From Yarrowia lipolytica (lineage: Eukaryota; Ascomycota; Dipodascomycetes; Dipodascales): a DNA stretch of 64,000 nt. Below are positions 42,303 through 52,109 of this stretch, piece by piece. A model generated the notes under the pieces. The model made no database searches. It was not told the DNA's origin and worked only from the letters and a program-made list of their open reading frames with translations. The DNA lies in assembly GCF_001761485.1 (NCBI RefSeq), contig NC_090775.1, forward strand, positions 2,797,001 through 2,861,000. The letters run 5' to 3'. The position numbers and the translations under genes were made by a program. Position 1 is the stretch's first letter; every line of letters begins with the position of its first letter.

Positions 42303-45300
42303 ATGCGGTGGTTTGTGGTTCTCTTGCTAACACTGGTTTCAGCTGGCCCGATACATTGGCAGCGACAGCAGCTACAACCATACCGACACTCTTTCGACAA
42401 CCTCGATCTCTACTCACAAGACCACTTTGACACCGAAGTGGCTCTCGACACAGACCCCGTCTTGCTGGACGAACGACAGACACAATGCATCGACCTGTCG
42501 GTGGACTTTTGCAGAGAGAGCTGCCAGAGCATCATCACAGAGGTAGCATCATGTTTGCCACTGCTTATGTCCCGATGTCTGTGTCCCAAGATTGAAACGT
42601 CGCTGCGGAACATTGCCATCTGTGTCGCATGCACCACCCGTTTCCCCATCATCTCGACGCTTGGAAACCAGGTAGCCGGCTTTTTGCGTATCTGCAGCGC
42701 TGTCCAGCCCCCGCATTTGCAGTTTTGCGACATTGAGGTACCCGAAGCCAGTGGCAGCTTTGCGCTCTCGGATCTCTCTGGTGGTCTTACAGATTCCTTT
42801 ACTGTATCTGTGGGTGGTACTCCCACCAGTCTGCCTAGTTTTTCTGTAACAGACCCTTCTCTATCAGGGCCTAGTCTGACTTTTGATCCCAGCTTCAGTC
42901 TTCCTAGCTTCAGCGGTCCCTCTTTTACAGGACCCTCTTTCACAGAGCCTAGCGTTACTGAGCCCAGTTTGACACTGCCCAGTTTCACCTCAGTGTCTGC
43001 TCCCTCGTTCACAGACCCCTCACTCAGCTCTTTCAGTCTGCCCGACGTCACTTTGACCGGTCCCCCCTTCACTAGACCGGAAGTGACCCTGTCTAGTGGA
43101 AACATCTCGAGATCTACCAACCAGGTGTCTACCGCTGCACCCTCGCATTGTGCCTCGAGCAGAGATGCTTGTATTGCAGCCTGTGCATCTGTGATCACTA
43201 GCATGCAGCAATGCAACACTCTGTCTCTTCAAAAGTGCCTTTGTGATGCGATTGTCGACTCTGTCCCGGACGTCAACAACTGTATCTTCTGCAAGATGGT
43301 GTTCCCCGACATCGGCACTGCTATCCCCAATTGGCAGATCACGGGCATGCTCCAGTGTCCAGGTGTTAGTAGGGCAGTTTGTGGCACTGTCTTGCCTACC
43401 AGTGTTTCGCAGACAAGCCTTTCTACTTCATCTTCGACTTCGTTGGTTGCGTCTTCTTCTGACGCTTCTGTGTCCGGATCTTCTGCGTCCTTTCACACCT
43501 CTTCCCTTACAATTTCAGTTTCTTCATCTCAGATCAGCTCCACTGTTAACAGCACCTCTGCCGTCTCCAGCACTGCTTTTGTGTCCTCTGACAGCACCAC
43601 TGAGTCGTCGGTATTCGAATCTTCATCTTCTTCGCCTTCGTCTACTGTTGCTGTCAATAGTAGTTCTGTTCCTGTAACTACCTCCTCTTCTCATTTCTCG
43701 AGTGCAGTGCCTTCCAGTCACAGCTCAGCTATTACCTCTTCGACTGTCGATACTACAGCCATCAAGTCTTCGTCTGATGGCTCTGGTTCGATAGTTTCTT
43801 CAGCTTCTGTTTCTTCTTCTAATGCCACATCTGGTATTTTTCCTTCGGACATCACCTCTTCTCAGGTGTCTAACTCTGGTTCAGTGTCCAGCAGCTCCGT
43901 CCCTAGCAGCTCGATATCGAGCTCTAGTACCGATTCCAGTTCTGGCGTCCCCAGCACTGTCGACTCGTCCTCAACTTCCGGCTTGCATTCTTCTGCCGTG
44001 ACAACTGGACCGTCTTCATCTCTTTCTTCGACCACTTCTTTCTCCAACTCGACGACTGACAGAACTACCGCTGTCATTCCTCCTGGCACCCGGTCTTCAT
44101 TCACAGCTTCTCAGACTGATGTTTCTTCGGGGCTGACAGATAGCTCTTCTGCTTCTAAGACTTCGGCCGTTGATTCATCAACTTCCGAGACCTCAGTCTC
44201 TAGTGCAGGAACGTCGGCTTCCAGTACTGGAGAATCGTCAGCTAGAACTTCAAAGTCAACTGCTTCTGAAAGTCTCTCGACTTCTGAAGTTTCATCTTCT
44301 GGCGTGACCTCTGAGTTGTCAGCTTCCTCAACTGTGACACCTGATGTCTCCAGCTCCTCTCTGTCTTCTGATCCTAGCTCGTCTGTATCCTCTGATGCAT
44401 CAAGCTCGGTGTCTAACACAGCGTCGGCTAGACCAGTGTCTAGTTCAGATGTCTCCAGCACGGGTTCCAGTTCTGCGGGCAGTTCGGACTCATCTGCATC
44501 TACATCGGGACCTTCGGCCACTAATGTCGCATCCACTAGCTCAAGTGGCTCCGCTTCTGTGTCCTCTACAGACAGTAGTTCTGCTTCTTCTGAGACCAAC
44601 AGTGGCATATCAAGCAATGGCCCTTCAACCGCTTCCACAAATTCTGCCCCTGCTTCTAGTTCTGCTTCCTCAACTGGTCCCAACTCAGACTCAAGCCATG
44701 ATCCCACTTCTGCCCCTGCTACATCCAGCGATCCAAGCAGTACTGCAAACAGTGTTTCTCAGAGCTCGTCAAGTGCGTCCAGCTTGCCAGGTTCCAGCCT
44801 CTCGGCTCCGGACTCTTCAAGCGTATCTAGTTCTTCGGCTTCAGCCAGTGCTTCTTCGCTAGAGTCCAGCTCAAGCAGTGTGACCAGCTCGATTGTATCC
44901 AGCTCTGCAGGATCCAGCAGCAGCGACGAGACTTATACAGGTACATCTGCCACTTCAGGCTCGTCAGCGACAGGTTCGTCTTCCTCTGTCTCATCTGACT
45001 CCACTTCTGCCTCTACTACTGACTCTTCTTCGTCCAGCAGTTCGGCAAGTGCTTCGTCTGGATCTTCTGATCCAGGCACTGCTTCTGAGAGCGCAGCTGC
45101 TTCAGCCTCTGCATCTCGGTCTGCTTCTGCTTCTCCTTCAGCCTCTGTTTCTTCGGACACATCTTCTATCCCCCAGACTTCGGCTAACCTGGTGCCTTCA
45201 ACCCGGTCCATTCCCTACAATGGCACTGCTCTTCCTCCCGTGGACAATGGTGTTAACCCCACTGCCAACCCCACAGACTCTCCTGTGTCGGCTCTCGGAG

Positions 45301-46619
45301 ATGGTGAGTCCCCTGTCTCCGATGATAGCTCCCCTTCTCCTACTGGTGGTGCTGGAGATGTAAACGGCAATCCTAGCGATGGATCTGGCGACGGCAGCAC
45401 AAGCGGCAGTAATGGCGGCGACACTAGCAACGGTTCTGGCAACGGTGACTCTAGTGATCCTAACAATAACGATCCTAACAACCCGAGTGATCCCAGCAAC
45501 CCTGGTAACGATCCCAACGATCCCAACAGCCCCGACAGTCCCAGTAATGACCCTAACAGCGCTGATCCTTTCAATGCCAATAATCCCAGTGATCCCAACA
45601 ATCCATTAAACTCTAACGATCCTTCGAACAACTCGAATAGCCCCAATAGCTTGAACGATCCCTCTAACGATCCCAGCGATCCGTCTTCTTCCGGTGCTGC
45701 TGGCGCCAATGGCGGTTCTCCTGGTAATGGAGGCTCTTCTGGGGGCTCTGGCAACGGTGGATCGGGTAACAGCGGCAGCGGAGGGACAGGATCAGGTAAC
45801 AGTACGCCTGGATCTGGATCTGGCTCGTCTGGCTCATCTGGAGGTAATGGTGCTCCTGGATCTGGCAGTGGAGGTTCTAGCGGCGGTGGAAATGGTGGTG
45901 GAAATGGCGGTAACGGTGGAAATGGCGGTAACGGTGGAAATGGCGGTAGCGGTGGTGGAACCGATGGTGGATCGTCTGGTGGCGTCAGTGGTGGTTCTTC
46001 AGGAGGGTCCTCATCAGGATCGTCTGGAGGATCTAGTGGATCTTCTGGATCTAGTGTATCTTCTGGATCTTCTGGATCTTCTGGATCTTCTGGATCCTCT
46101 GGATCCTCTGGATCCTCTGGCTCTTCTGGCTCTTCTGGCTCTTCTGGCTCCGGATCGTCAGGCTCATCGGGATCTTCTGGCTCTTCTGGCTCCTCTGGCT
46201 CTTCTGGCTCCGGATCGTCAGGCTCATCGGGATCTTCAGGATCTTCTGGCTCATCAGGCTCCTCTGACTCGGGAACTGGTTTTTCGGGCTCGAGCGGTGG
46301 TTTTACTTCTGGCGACAACAACAACTCGCCTAACAACTCGCCTGATGCTAATTCTCCTAACTCCCAAAACCCCGACTCTCCTGACAGACCCACTTCTACC
46401 ACTCCTCACAACAACGACGGTTCGCCTGCTTCGCCTGTGCAGCCTCCCATGGGCTCTCAAGGCACGATTCCCAATCTGCAGGGCAACCGAACCAACTCTA
46501 CTCGGGGCAACAAATCCGAGGGCAGTACCACGTACGGTGGCCTGGGCGGCAATGGTTCCATGTTTGGTTCCGCCGCTACTGCGATTTCCATGAGTGTGGT
46601 TGTTCTGCTGCTGTTCTAG
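42303..46619 (+). CDS. Giant Ser/Thr/Gly-rich GPI-type cell-wall protein with two ten-cysteine modules
   Basis: From the ATG at 42303 the product is 1438 residues. It begins with a signal peptide (MRWFVVLLLTLVSAG). Two cysteine modules follow, at residues 62-142 and 283-360, with nearly identical spacing. Between them is a PSFT/PSLT-rich linker. Residues about 361-980 are a Ser/Thr stalk for O-mannosylation. Then come an Asn/Asp/Pro-rich segment (about 1048-1128), a Gly/Ser-rich segment (about 1130-1325, mostly SGSSGS repeats), an Asn/Pro/Ser segment, and a C-terminal hydrophobic tail SMSVVVLLLF fitting a GPI signal. The frame is open further upstream but without ATG or signal peptide. Probable adhesin or wall mannoprotein. 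No known adhesin domain was recognised. Confidence 0.9.
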   Translation: MRWFVVLLLTLVSAGPIHWQRQQLQPYRHSFDNLDLYSQDHFDTEVALDTDPVLLDERQTQCIDLSVDFCRESCQSIITEVASCLPLLMSRCLCPKIETSLRNIAICVACTTRFPIISTLGNQVAGFLRICSAVQPPHLQFCDIEVPEASGSFALSDLSGGLTDSFTVSVGGTPTSLPSFSVTDPSLSGPSLTFDPSFSLPSFSGPSFTGPSFTEPSVTEPSLTLPSFTSVSAPSFTDPSLSSFSLPDVTLTGPPFTRPEVTLSSGNISRSTNQVSTAAPSHCASSRDACIAACASVITSMQQCNTLSLQKCLCDAIVDSVPDVNNCIFCKMVFPDIGTAIPNWQITGMLQCPGVSRAVCGTVLPTSVSQTSLSTSSSTSLVASSSDASVSGSSASFHTSSLTISVSSSQISSTVNSTSAVSSTAFVSSDSTTESSVFESSSSSPSSTVAVNSSSVPVTTSSSHFSSAVPSSHSSAITSSTVDTTAIKSSSDGSGSIVSSASVSSSNATSGIFPSDITSSQVSNSGSVSSSSVPSSSISSSSTDSSSGVPSTVDSSSTSGLHSSAVTTGPSSSLSSTTSFSNSTTDRTTAVIPPGTRSSFTASQTDVSSGLTDSSSASKTSAVDSSTSETSVSSAGTSASSTGESSARTSKSTASESLSTSEVSSSGVTSELSASSTVTPDVSSSSLSSDPSSSVSSDASSSVSNTASARPVSSSDVSSTGSSSAGSSDSSASTSGPSATNVASTSSSGSASVSSTDSSSASSETNSGISSNGPSTASTNSAPASSSASSTGPNSDSSHDPTSAPATSSDPSSTANSVSQSSSSASSLPGSSLSAPDSSSVSSSSASASASSLESSSSSVTSSIVSSSAGSSSSDETYTGTSATSGSSATGSSSSVSSDSTSASTTDSSSSSSSASASSGSSDPGTASESAAASASASRSASASPSASVSSDTSSIPQTSANLVPSTRSIPYNGTALPPVDNGVNPTANPTDSPVSALGDGESPVSDDSSPSPTGGAGDVNGNPSDGSGDGSTSGSNGGDTSNGSGNGDSSDPNNNDPNNPSDPSNPGNDPNDPNSPDSPSNDPNSADPFNANNPSDPNNPLNSNDPSNNSNSPNSLNDPSNDPSDPSSSGAAGANGGSPGNGGSSGGSGNGGSGNSGSGGTGSGNSTPGSGSGSSGSSGGNGAPGSGSGGSSGGGNGGGNGGNGGNGGNGGNGGSGGGTDGGSSGGVSGGSSGGSSSGSSGGSSGSSGSSVSSGSSGSSGSSGSSGSSGSSGSSGSSGSSGSGSSGSSGSSGSSGSSGSSGSGSSGSSGSSGSSGSSGSSDSGTGFSGSSGGFTSGDNNNSPNNSPDANSPNSQNPDSPDRPTSTTPHNNDGSPASPVQPPMGSQGTIPNLQGNRTNSTRGNKSEGSTTYGGLGGNGSMFGSAATAISMSVVVLLLF
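45440..45690 (+). repeat. NDP/SDP-rich coding repeat
   Basis: An imperfect short repeat encoding Asn-Asp-Pro, Ser-Asp-Pro and Asn-Asn-Pro units within the giant wall protein. Confidence 0.8.
45880..46270 (+). repeat. Gly/Ser coding tandem repeats, including a 60-base duplication
   Basis: GGTAACGGTGGAAATGGC-type units lie at 45900-45955. Nine-base TCTTCTGGA-type units begin near 46040. A 60-base unit at 46141-46200 is repeated at 46201-46260, identical over the first 37 bases. Confidence 0.9.
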
Positions 46620-47381
46620 AAAGACTACAACAAAAACTCAAGACTGAAAGGTTTTATTTATTTATAGACTAATGCATGATATTATGGTAACTGCGATATA
46701 GTACAAGTACATTACTGTACTTAAATTGGGGTATATTGTACAGATATTGTATTTGGTGAGGTTCCCTCTCCCATAAAGAGAACTGTTCTACCCGACAGAC
46801 ACTTCCCTACACGTACTGGTATTTGGTTAGGGGCATAGTATGAGAACCGGTAGATTTACTGTCAAATTTCTCGTGAGTCAATACTTTAACCCGACATAAT
46901 ACCTGTTCATGGCTAATGAGAGCGGTTCACATCAACTTGCTATACCAAGTGGTGATGATTACTCAGCGTCATAGTACATACTGTAGTTTGTAGTGAAAAT
47001 GGAGCGTTGTTGACTATTCATGAGATACAATGACCCCTATTCTGTAGCATCCACAGGCAACTCTTGTCACTGATGAGCGCCAACACAGACCTCACAACCC
47101 TACACCATTCCACTGTACACTACATACTCGTATGTACATACTGTACATACTCGACACATTACTACACAACACAACATCTCTCTGATCCTCCATAATTAAC
47201 CAAATATACATTTCTATATCCTTGCAGTCCAATTAAACCACAAGAATGCAAGCGTGCGCCTGCAAATGAAGCCAGCGAGTTGTTGCCGAATCAGATTGAA
47301 GCCTTGTTAAGTCTGTATGACTGTCGAAAAGTGTTTGTCGATCTGTGAAAGCGTTCGATCCTCGCTGTGCTTGCAGTTCCC
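46620..47381. other. Intergenic region between wall-protein gene and RPF1
   Basis: Convergent 3' regions. No feature recognised apart from AT-rich stretches. Confidence 0.5.
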
Positions 47382-48263
47382 TTACAAATGGAACTTCTTC
47401 TTATCCTTATCCATGGCCGATCGATGCTCCCATTCCACCTCTCCTCGAATGCCTCTCTGAAGACGTCTGAGTCTCAGGGTGAACTGAGGACCCAATTCCT
47501 GCAGACCCACTCGCTCCTCATTCTTGAACACGTATCTGTGTCTTCGGAAGAAGATCCAGTCTCGCTGGTTATGCAGAGTCACCACCTGACGTCCCACAAA
47601 CTCCGGTTGCTGAGGAAACATGGATTGGAACAGCCGTCCGACAGTCTTACCCAGTCGCGTGGAAAAGTTGTTGAGAATCAGCTCGGGAATGTGGGTTGTT
47701 GATCGGCCGTGGCCCTTGATCTCCTTAGGCATCTTCAAAGATGACACGGAGAAGTACATGGTGGGGCCCTCGGGCAGATGAATAAAGGTCAGGCCGTTCA
47801 CCTTCTTTTTGTCCTCGTTGATCACCACCAGATCAGTGTAGTCTCTCTCGGCGCACATCTTGGCAATCTGCGTCATTGTGAAGTCTCCCACTCGCTTTTT
47901 GAACTCGGAGCCGGGGATAATGTCGTACAAAAGGTCTGCAAAGTCGTAGGCCTGTCCTCGAGCTCGCTTAGAGGTAGTGATCAGTACCTTGGGGGGCTTT
48001 CCCTCCTCAAAGTACTCTTTGAACTCATCCTCTCCCTCCATCTCCTGAGCGATGGTCTCATCATAGACTCGCTTGGCCTCGATGGTGTCAGGCACGTTCT
48101 CAGCCAGACGTTTCTCTTTGAGCTCGGGGTTCTTGGCCTCCTCCTTGGCTCGTTCCCTTCGCATCTCGTGTCGCTCCTTATTGAGCTTGTGCTTCATTTC
48201 CGCGAACACCTTCTTTCGCTTCTCCTTGTTGGCGATCCGAATATCTCGCTTTACCGTTCCCAT
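47382..48263 (-). CDS. RPF1: Ribosome production factor 1 (Brix domain)
   Basis: The 293-residue nucleolar protein is needed for 27S pre-rRNA processing and 60S assembly. The basic N-terminus (ANKEKRKKVFAEMKHKLNKERHEMRRERAKEE) and ENVPDTIEAKRVYDETI match the Rpf1 subgroup. The Brix domain carries PPKVLITTSKRARGQAYDFA, INEDKKKVNGLTFIHLPEGP and HGRSTTHIPELILNNFSTRL, ending in LQELGPQFTLRLRRLQRGI. The frame continues 40 codons upstream without resemblance to the family, so the ATG at 48263 (MGTVKRDI) is chosen, which aligns with the yeast protein start. Confidence 0.95.
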   Translation of the reverse strand: MGTVKRDIRIANKEKRKKVFAEMKHKLNKERHEMRRERAKEEAKNPELKEKRLAENVPDTIEAKRVYDETIAQEMEGEDEFKEYFEEGKPPKVLITTSKRARGQAYDFADLLYDIIPGSEFKKRVGDFTMTQIAKMCAERDYTDLVVINEDKKKVNGLTFIHLPEGPTMYFSVSSLKMPKEIKGHGRSTTHIPELILNNFSTRLGKTVGRLFQSMFPQQPEFVGRQVVTLHNQRDWIFFRRHRYVFKNEERVGLQELGPQFTLRLRRLQRGIRGEVEWEHRSAMDKDKKKFHL

Positions 48264-49734
48264 CGTGTCTTGTAGTGTGCTATGGTGTCCGATTCTCTGC
48301 AAAACAAATTTCTTGAAAATATTGGAGATAAAAAAATCCTGCATGAACTTTATGCAGGTGGACAGAGAAGGCAGATTGAGCATACGGAGGGTAGAATGGG
48401 GGTTGTGGGGGTGAATGAAGTAATGTGGGTACTAAGATACGGAAATGACTAGAAAACCTTTGAAAGAAGCTACCATTATTCACATACCCCCACGTGGCAG
48501 CTATACCAGGACTATTTTATGCTTACTCTCTCCGCCATGTTCATTCAGAATAGGATGTGAAAATGGGACGTGAATTGAACTGGCGTTGGAGCATGTTTAA
48601 GCAAGTTTAAATAACTGTTTAGTGTAGTCTGCCTTCTCACTCTCAAATGGCTATACCAGTACTCTGAACGAAGGGGTTGTCTTGCCGCGTGAATCTTTGA
48701 TATGTCTTGTGCTCATCCTGCTTGACAAGATGGACAAATAACTGAACGATACGAAGCTATTGGTGAAGTTCCTGGGAATGGAGGTTCCACCGTCTCATAA
48801 CTGTTGGGGCCGAGTTATATGTCAATGGGAGAAAGGGAGGGATTGATATATTGATATATATTAAAAGCACTGGAGGAGTTTCGGAATCGTGGAGCCTCGT
48901 TGATTCCTTTTCACTTGGGGACATTGACAGCTGGGAGGGACTTACAGTAGTATGTGTCCCATCCAGCTGAGACCAGACAAGTTTCGAAATCAACTAAGGG
49001 CTCAAGTAGTTGGTTTGCACACAGACGGAGAGCAGACACAAAGAAAAGCGGCTCACTGTGTGCTCTATGTTAGTGCGACTGGTTTCATTGAAAAAATTAC
49101 ATGCATGAAAAATGAGACGCGTAAAATCATTTCAATCCATCAGACGCGAAGCCTGTGGGCGCGGTCAAGGATAGGTACATACTGTAGCTACAAGAAGTAC
49201 CCCGACAGGCGTAGGAGCACAGCATTGGGTTGCACAGCATTGGATTGCATGGGCGTTGGATTGGCGTGTCTGCTAAGGCCCATAGTGCAAGAACCAGACA
49301 TAAAAATAGACAGAAACAGCTATCCGAGATGTTAGAAAGTTCATCAGAACACACGAAGCTTGCTACGGATGTGAAAGATCTCATACAGGAGGTTTGGAGT
49401 CTCTCATCCTCCGTGGGGTTAGGGTAAACCAAAACAGGCAAATGAATCAGTTGATCGAGTGAACTCATACAATGTGTTGTGTCTTGAGGGGTTCTCATAC
49501 GTTATAAACAATAGCTGGAAAAAAAGAAGTTTTGAATAAGCCCATTACCGGTTCTCACTTTCAGTCTCCTGTTTTGGTCACTAGACATTCACAACCCCAT
49601 CGATCTACGAATACCTCATACTGAAATCAAGGTTTCAAATTTCACCATTTGGGACGGAGGCCAGACTGTGCTGTAAATACTGTCACTTTAAAGCACTAGT
49701 ACAGATACGTCGTTATCACCACCCACAACACACC
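48264..49734. other. Divergent intergenic region between RPF1 and SEC65
   Basis: About 1.5 kb containing both promoters. No gene or RNA was recognised. A short direct repeat (CAGCATTGGGTTG and CAGCATTGGATTG) is at about 49221-49247. Confidence 0.5.
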
Positions 49735-50667
49735 ATGGCTATCTTGGAAGAAATCGACGATGTGGACAACATGGACTTTGATCCCGCGGAGTTCGATCCC
49801 CGGGCGGTTCTCACCGACGCCACCGCGCATCAGGAGAGTGACGGGCGAGGTCCCATCAACCTGATTTCCAAGGCTGAGCACGAGCGACGAGAACAAGCCA
49901 AAAAACAACAGGAGCAACAGCAGGAGCAACAGCAACAGGCCAACCCCATGGCCCAACTTCAGCAGATGATGGACCAGATGAACCAGGGCGGAGGTATGCC
50001 CCCCAACATGGGCCAGCAGGGCAAGCCCGGTACACAGGTGTTTGACTCGGAGGAGTTCAAGAACCAGGAGATCCAGGAGTCCGACTTTAAGGACTGGCAA
50101 ATAGTCTACCCGGTCTACTTTGACAAGAACAAGACTGTGGGCGAGGGCCGACGAGTGCCTCTGGAGCTGGCTGTGGAGAACCCTCTGGGCCAGACCATCG
50201 CCGAAGCCTGCAAGATGCTCACCCTGCCTTCAATCTACGAGGCGCACAAGACTCACCCCAAGGACTGGGCTAATCCCGGTCGAGTTCGAGTGCAGCTCAA
50301 GGATGACCCTGCTCTGGGTCTACCCCCTCACAGCGTCAAGAACAAGCGACATTTGTTCCGACTCATTGCCCAGTACATGAAGGAGCACCCCACCAAGGAG
50401 GTGACCCCTTATCAGGGTCCTGTGTTCCAGAAGATTATTCAGACCAACCCCGAGTTCCCCTGGAACTCCAAAAACCTACCTCCCAAGCCACAGTACCCCC
50501 GAGGTTGGAAGATGCCTGAGATTCTGCCTATTCTGTCACCCGCTCTATCTCATGGAGAGGCCAACAACGATATGATGGAGCAGATGGCAAATCAGTTCAT
50601 GCCTAAGATCCCCGAGGCTCCCCCACAGCAAAAGGTCAAGAAGATGAAGGTGCGAGTCGGAAGATAG
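49735..50667 (+). CDS. SEC65: Signal recognition particle subunit Sec65 (SRP19)
   Basis: The 310-residue protein binds SRP RNA and helps assemble the particle that targets proteins to the ER. An acidic N-terminus and a Gln-rich segment (about residues 57-85, [14 protein letters not shown], then [13 protein letters not shown]) precede the SRP19 fold, which starts at [22 protein letters not shown] and contains [14 protein letters not shown] and [12 protein letters not shown]. The basic end ([11 protein letters not shown]) is typical of SRP19. The Gln run is a likely length-variable site. ATG at 49735 in the context CACACCATGG. Confidence 0.94.
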
Positions 50668-50929
50668 GTTGGAAGGTATATAGTATAAACATTGGATTAA
50701 TGAATGATGGATGGGTAGATGCGGTGAAAGGTGTTTAATATGATGCTAGTTTCCAACACGCCATGGTTATTGGCTATAGGGCATACATTTAAGATCAATC
50801 CGTAGAAGTTCAGTATGTACGTATGTACTGTATGTACTCTAGTTGTACCGTAACTACAAATAAGCATCAGATACATCCAACTCACCCTTCAATTATTCTA
50901 CTCTTTTATACTCGTACTGTCGCACCCAT
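50668..50929. other. Convergent 3' region of SEC65 and URA5
   Basis: 262 bases with no feature recognised. Confidence 0.4.
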
Positions 50930-51589
50930 CTACTCCTTAGGCGAGTACTGATCTCGGTACTGCTCAATCTTCTTCTTCTCGTCCTCGGTCAAGATGCCAT
51001 CGGTGTACTGGATGACGTCGTTGAGGTTGAAGATGTTGAGAACAGGCACGTTGTAGGTCTGGGAAACAACCTGAACGGCAGACTTGGGGCTGTCAACAGT
51101 GGTCTCCTGTCGATCCAGTGCAATGACCACAGCAGAGACGGTAGCGCCGTTTGCGTCAATGATTGAGAAGGCCTCCTTAATAGCAGTACCAGCGGTGATA
51201 ACGTCGTCGATAATCAGCACCTTCTTGCCCTTGAGAGAAGCTCCCACAATGTTTCCTCCCTCACCGTGGTCCTTGGCCTCTTTTCGGTTGAAAGCGTACT
51301 CCTTGGTAGCGTACTTCTCTCCGCCCAATTCGGCAATCTTGGCGGCGGTGACGGCGGCCAGAGGAATACCCTTGTAGGCGGGACCGAAAATGACGTCAAA
51401 CTCGACTCCGGAGTTGATGATCACCTGGGCAAAGGAAGCTCCGACAGTGGACAGAGCGACTCCGGTGTTGAAGAGACCGAGGTTGAAGAAGTAGGGTGAA
51501 GTTCGGCCGGACTTGAGGGTGAAGGAGCCAAACTTGAGGGCCTCGTACTTGGTAGCCAGATCCAGAAAGTCCTTCTTGTAAGCCTGCAT
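50930..51589 (-). CDS. URA5: Orotate phosphoribosyltransferase
   Basis: The 219-residue cytosolic enzyme joins orotate to PRPP to give OMP, the fifth step of UMP synthesis. The N-terminus YEALKFGSFTLKSGRTSPYFFNLGLF is the family hallmark. The catalytic loop contains EYAFNRKEAKDHGEGG, and the PRPP-binding motif VLIIDDVITAGTA is at residues 124-136. Length matches yeast Ura5/Ura10. No intron is needed. It is divergent from the C3HC zinc-finger gene. Confidence 0.96.
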   Translation of the reverse strand: MQAYKKDFLDLATKYEALKFGSFTLKSGRTSPYFFNLGLFNTGVALSTVGASFAQVIINSGVEFDVIFGPAYKGIPLAAVTAAKIAELGGEKYATKEYAFNRKEAKDHGEGGNIVGASLKGKKVLIIDDVITAGTAIKEAFSIIDANGATVSAVVIALDRQETTVDSPKSAVQVVSQTYNVPVLNIFNLNDVIQYTDGILTEDEKKKIEQYRDQYSPKE

Positions 51590-52109
51590 TGTGGTAGTAG
51601 TGATAAGAGATACGAAACTCCGATGCTGAAGGTAAGTTTTTTTTCTGCCATTAGAGTTGACATGGTGAAGAGATGGAGATGGGGTAGAGAAGGATATTTG
51701 GGGGTTATATTTTGAAGGTCAAATAGTATCTGACACTAGGGGGGTCATTTCAAAGAGTGCTAGGAACTTCTTGTCTCAATATTCTGGTTGGAATAGGGAC
51801 TTTGAGTCATTATTGCAACTACTTGTACTACCTTTCCTTGACGTTTTTTTTTTTTTTTTTTACTTGGGAGATTCATTTGTAGACACTATATTACTTAAAG
51901 ACGGAACGACAACACCCTGATATTCTCTACAGAAAGGTACAGGTAATGAATATGCAAGTGAAGCAGAACATAAATTTCTACACCCCAGAGGTGCCAAATA
52001 AGGCTTCCAGGTCACCCAGGGATCCCGCAATTGCTACCTGTTTCTGATATCGCCCCGCAGCTAATAATCCTCAAGGTTCATGCACAACACTTCTACTTAT
52101 CACCACACC
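51590..52109. promoter_or_regulatory. Divergent promoter of URA5 and C3HC gene with poly-T tract
   Basis: Contains a T18 run at 51844-51861, a nucleosome-excluding type of tract common in yeast promoters. No known motif was otherwise identified. Confidence 0.5.

Noticed and set aside
44111-44707. 198-codon minus-strand frame rich in Glu, Leu and Val
   Set aside because: It is the reverse complement of the Ser/Thr stalk; biased codons remove stop codons on the other strand.
45215-46402. 395-codon frame on the minus strand rich in Pro, Glu and Asp
   Set aside because: It is the mirror of the Gly/Ser and Asn/Asp/Pro repeats of the giant wall protein on the plus strand. Repeat composition keeps the antisense frame open and there is no independent start or domain.
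48264-48383. 40-codon N-terminal extension of RPF1
   Set aside because: No resemblance to the Rpf1 family, and the ATG at 48263 fits the known start of the yeast protein.
52080-52109. Upstream ATG of the C3HC gene as start
   Set aside because: In frame and possible, but the ATG at 52110 has a better context and the extra ten residues look like translated leader; kept only as an alternative.
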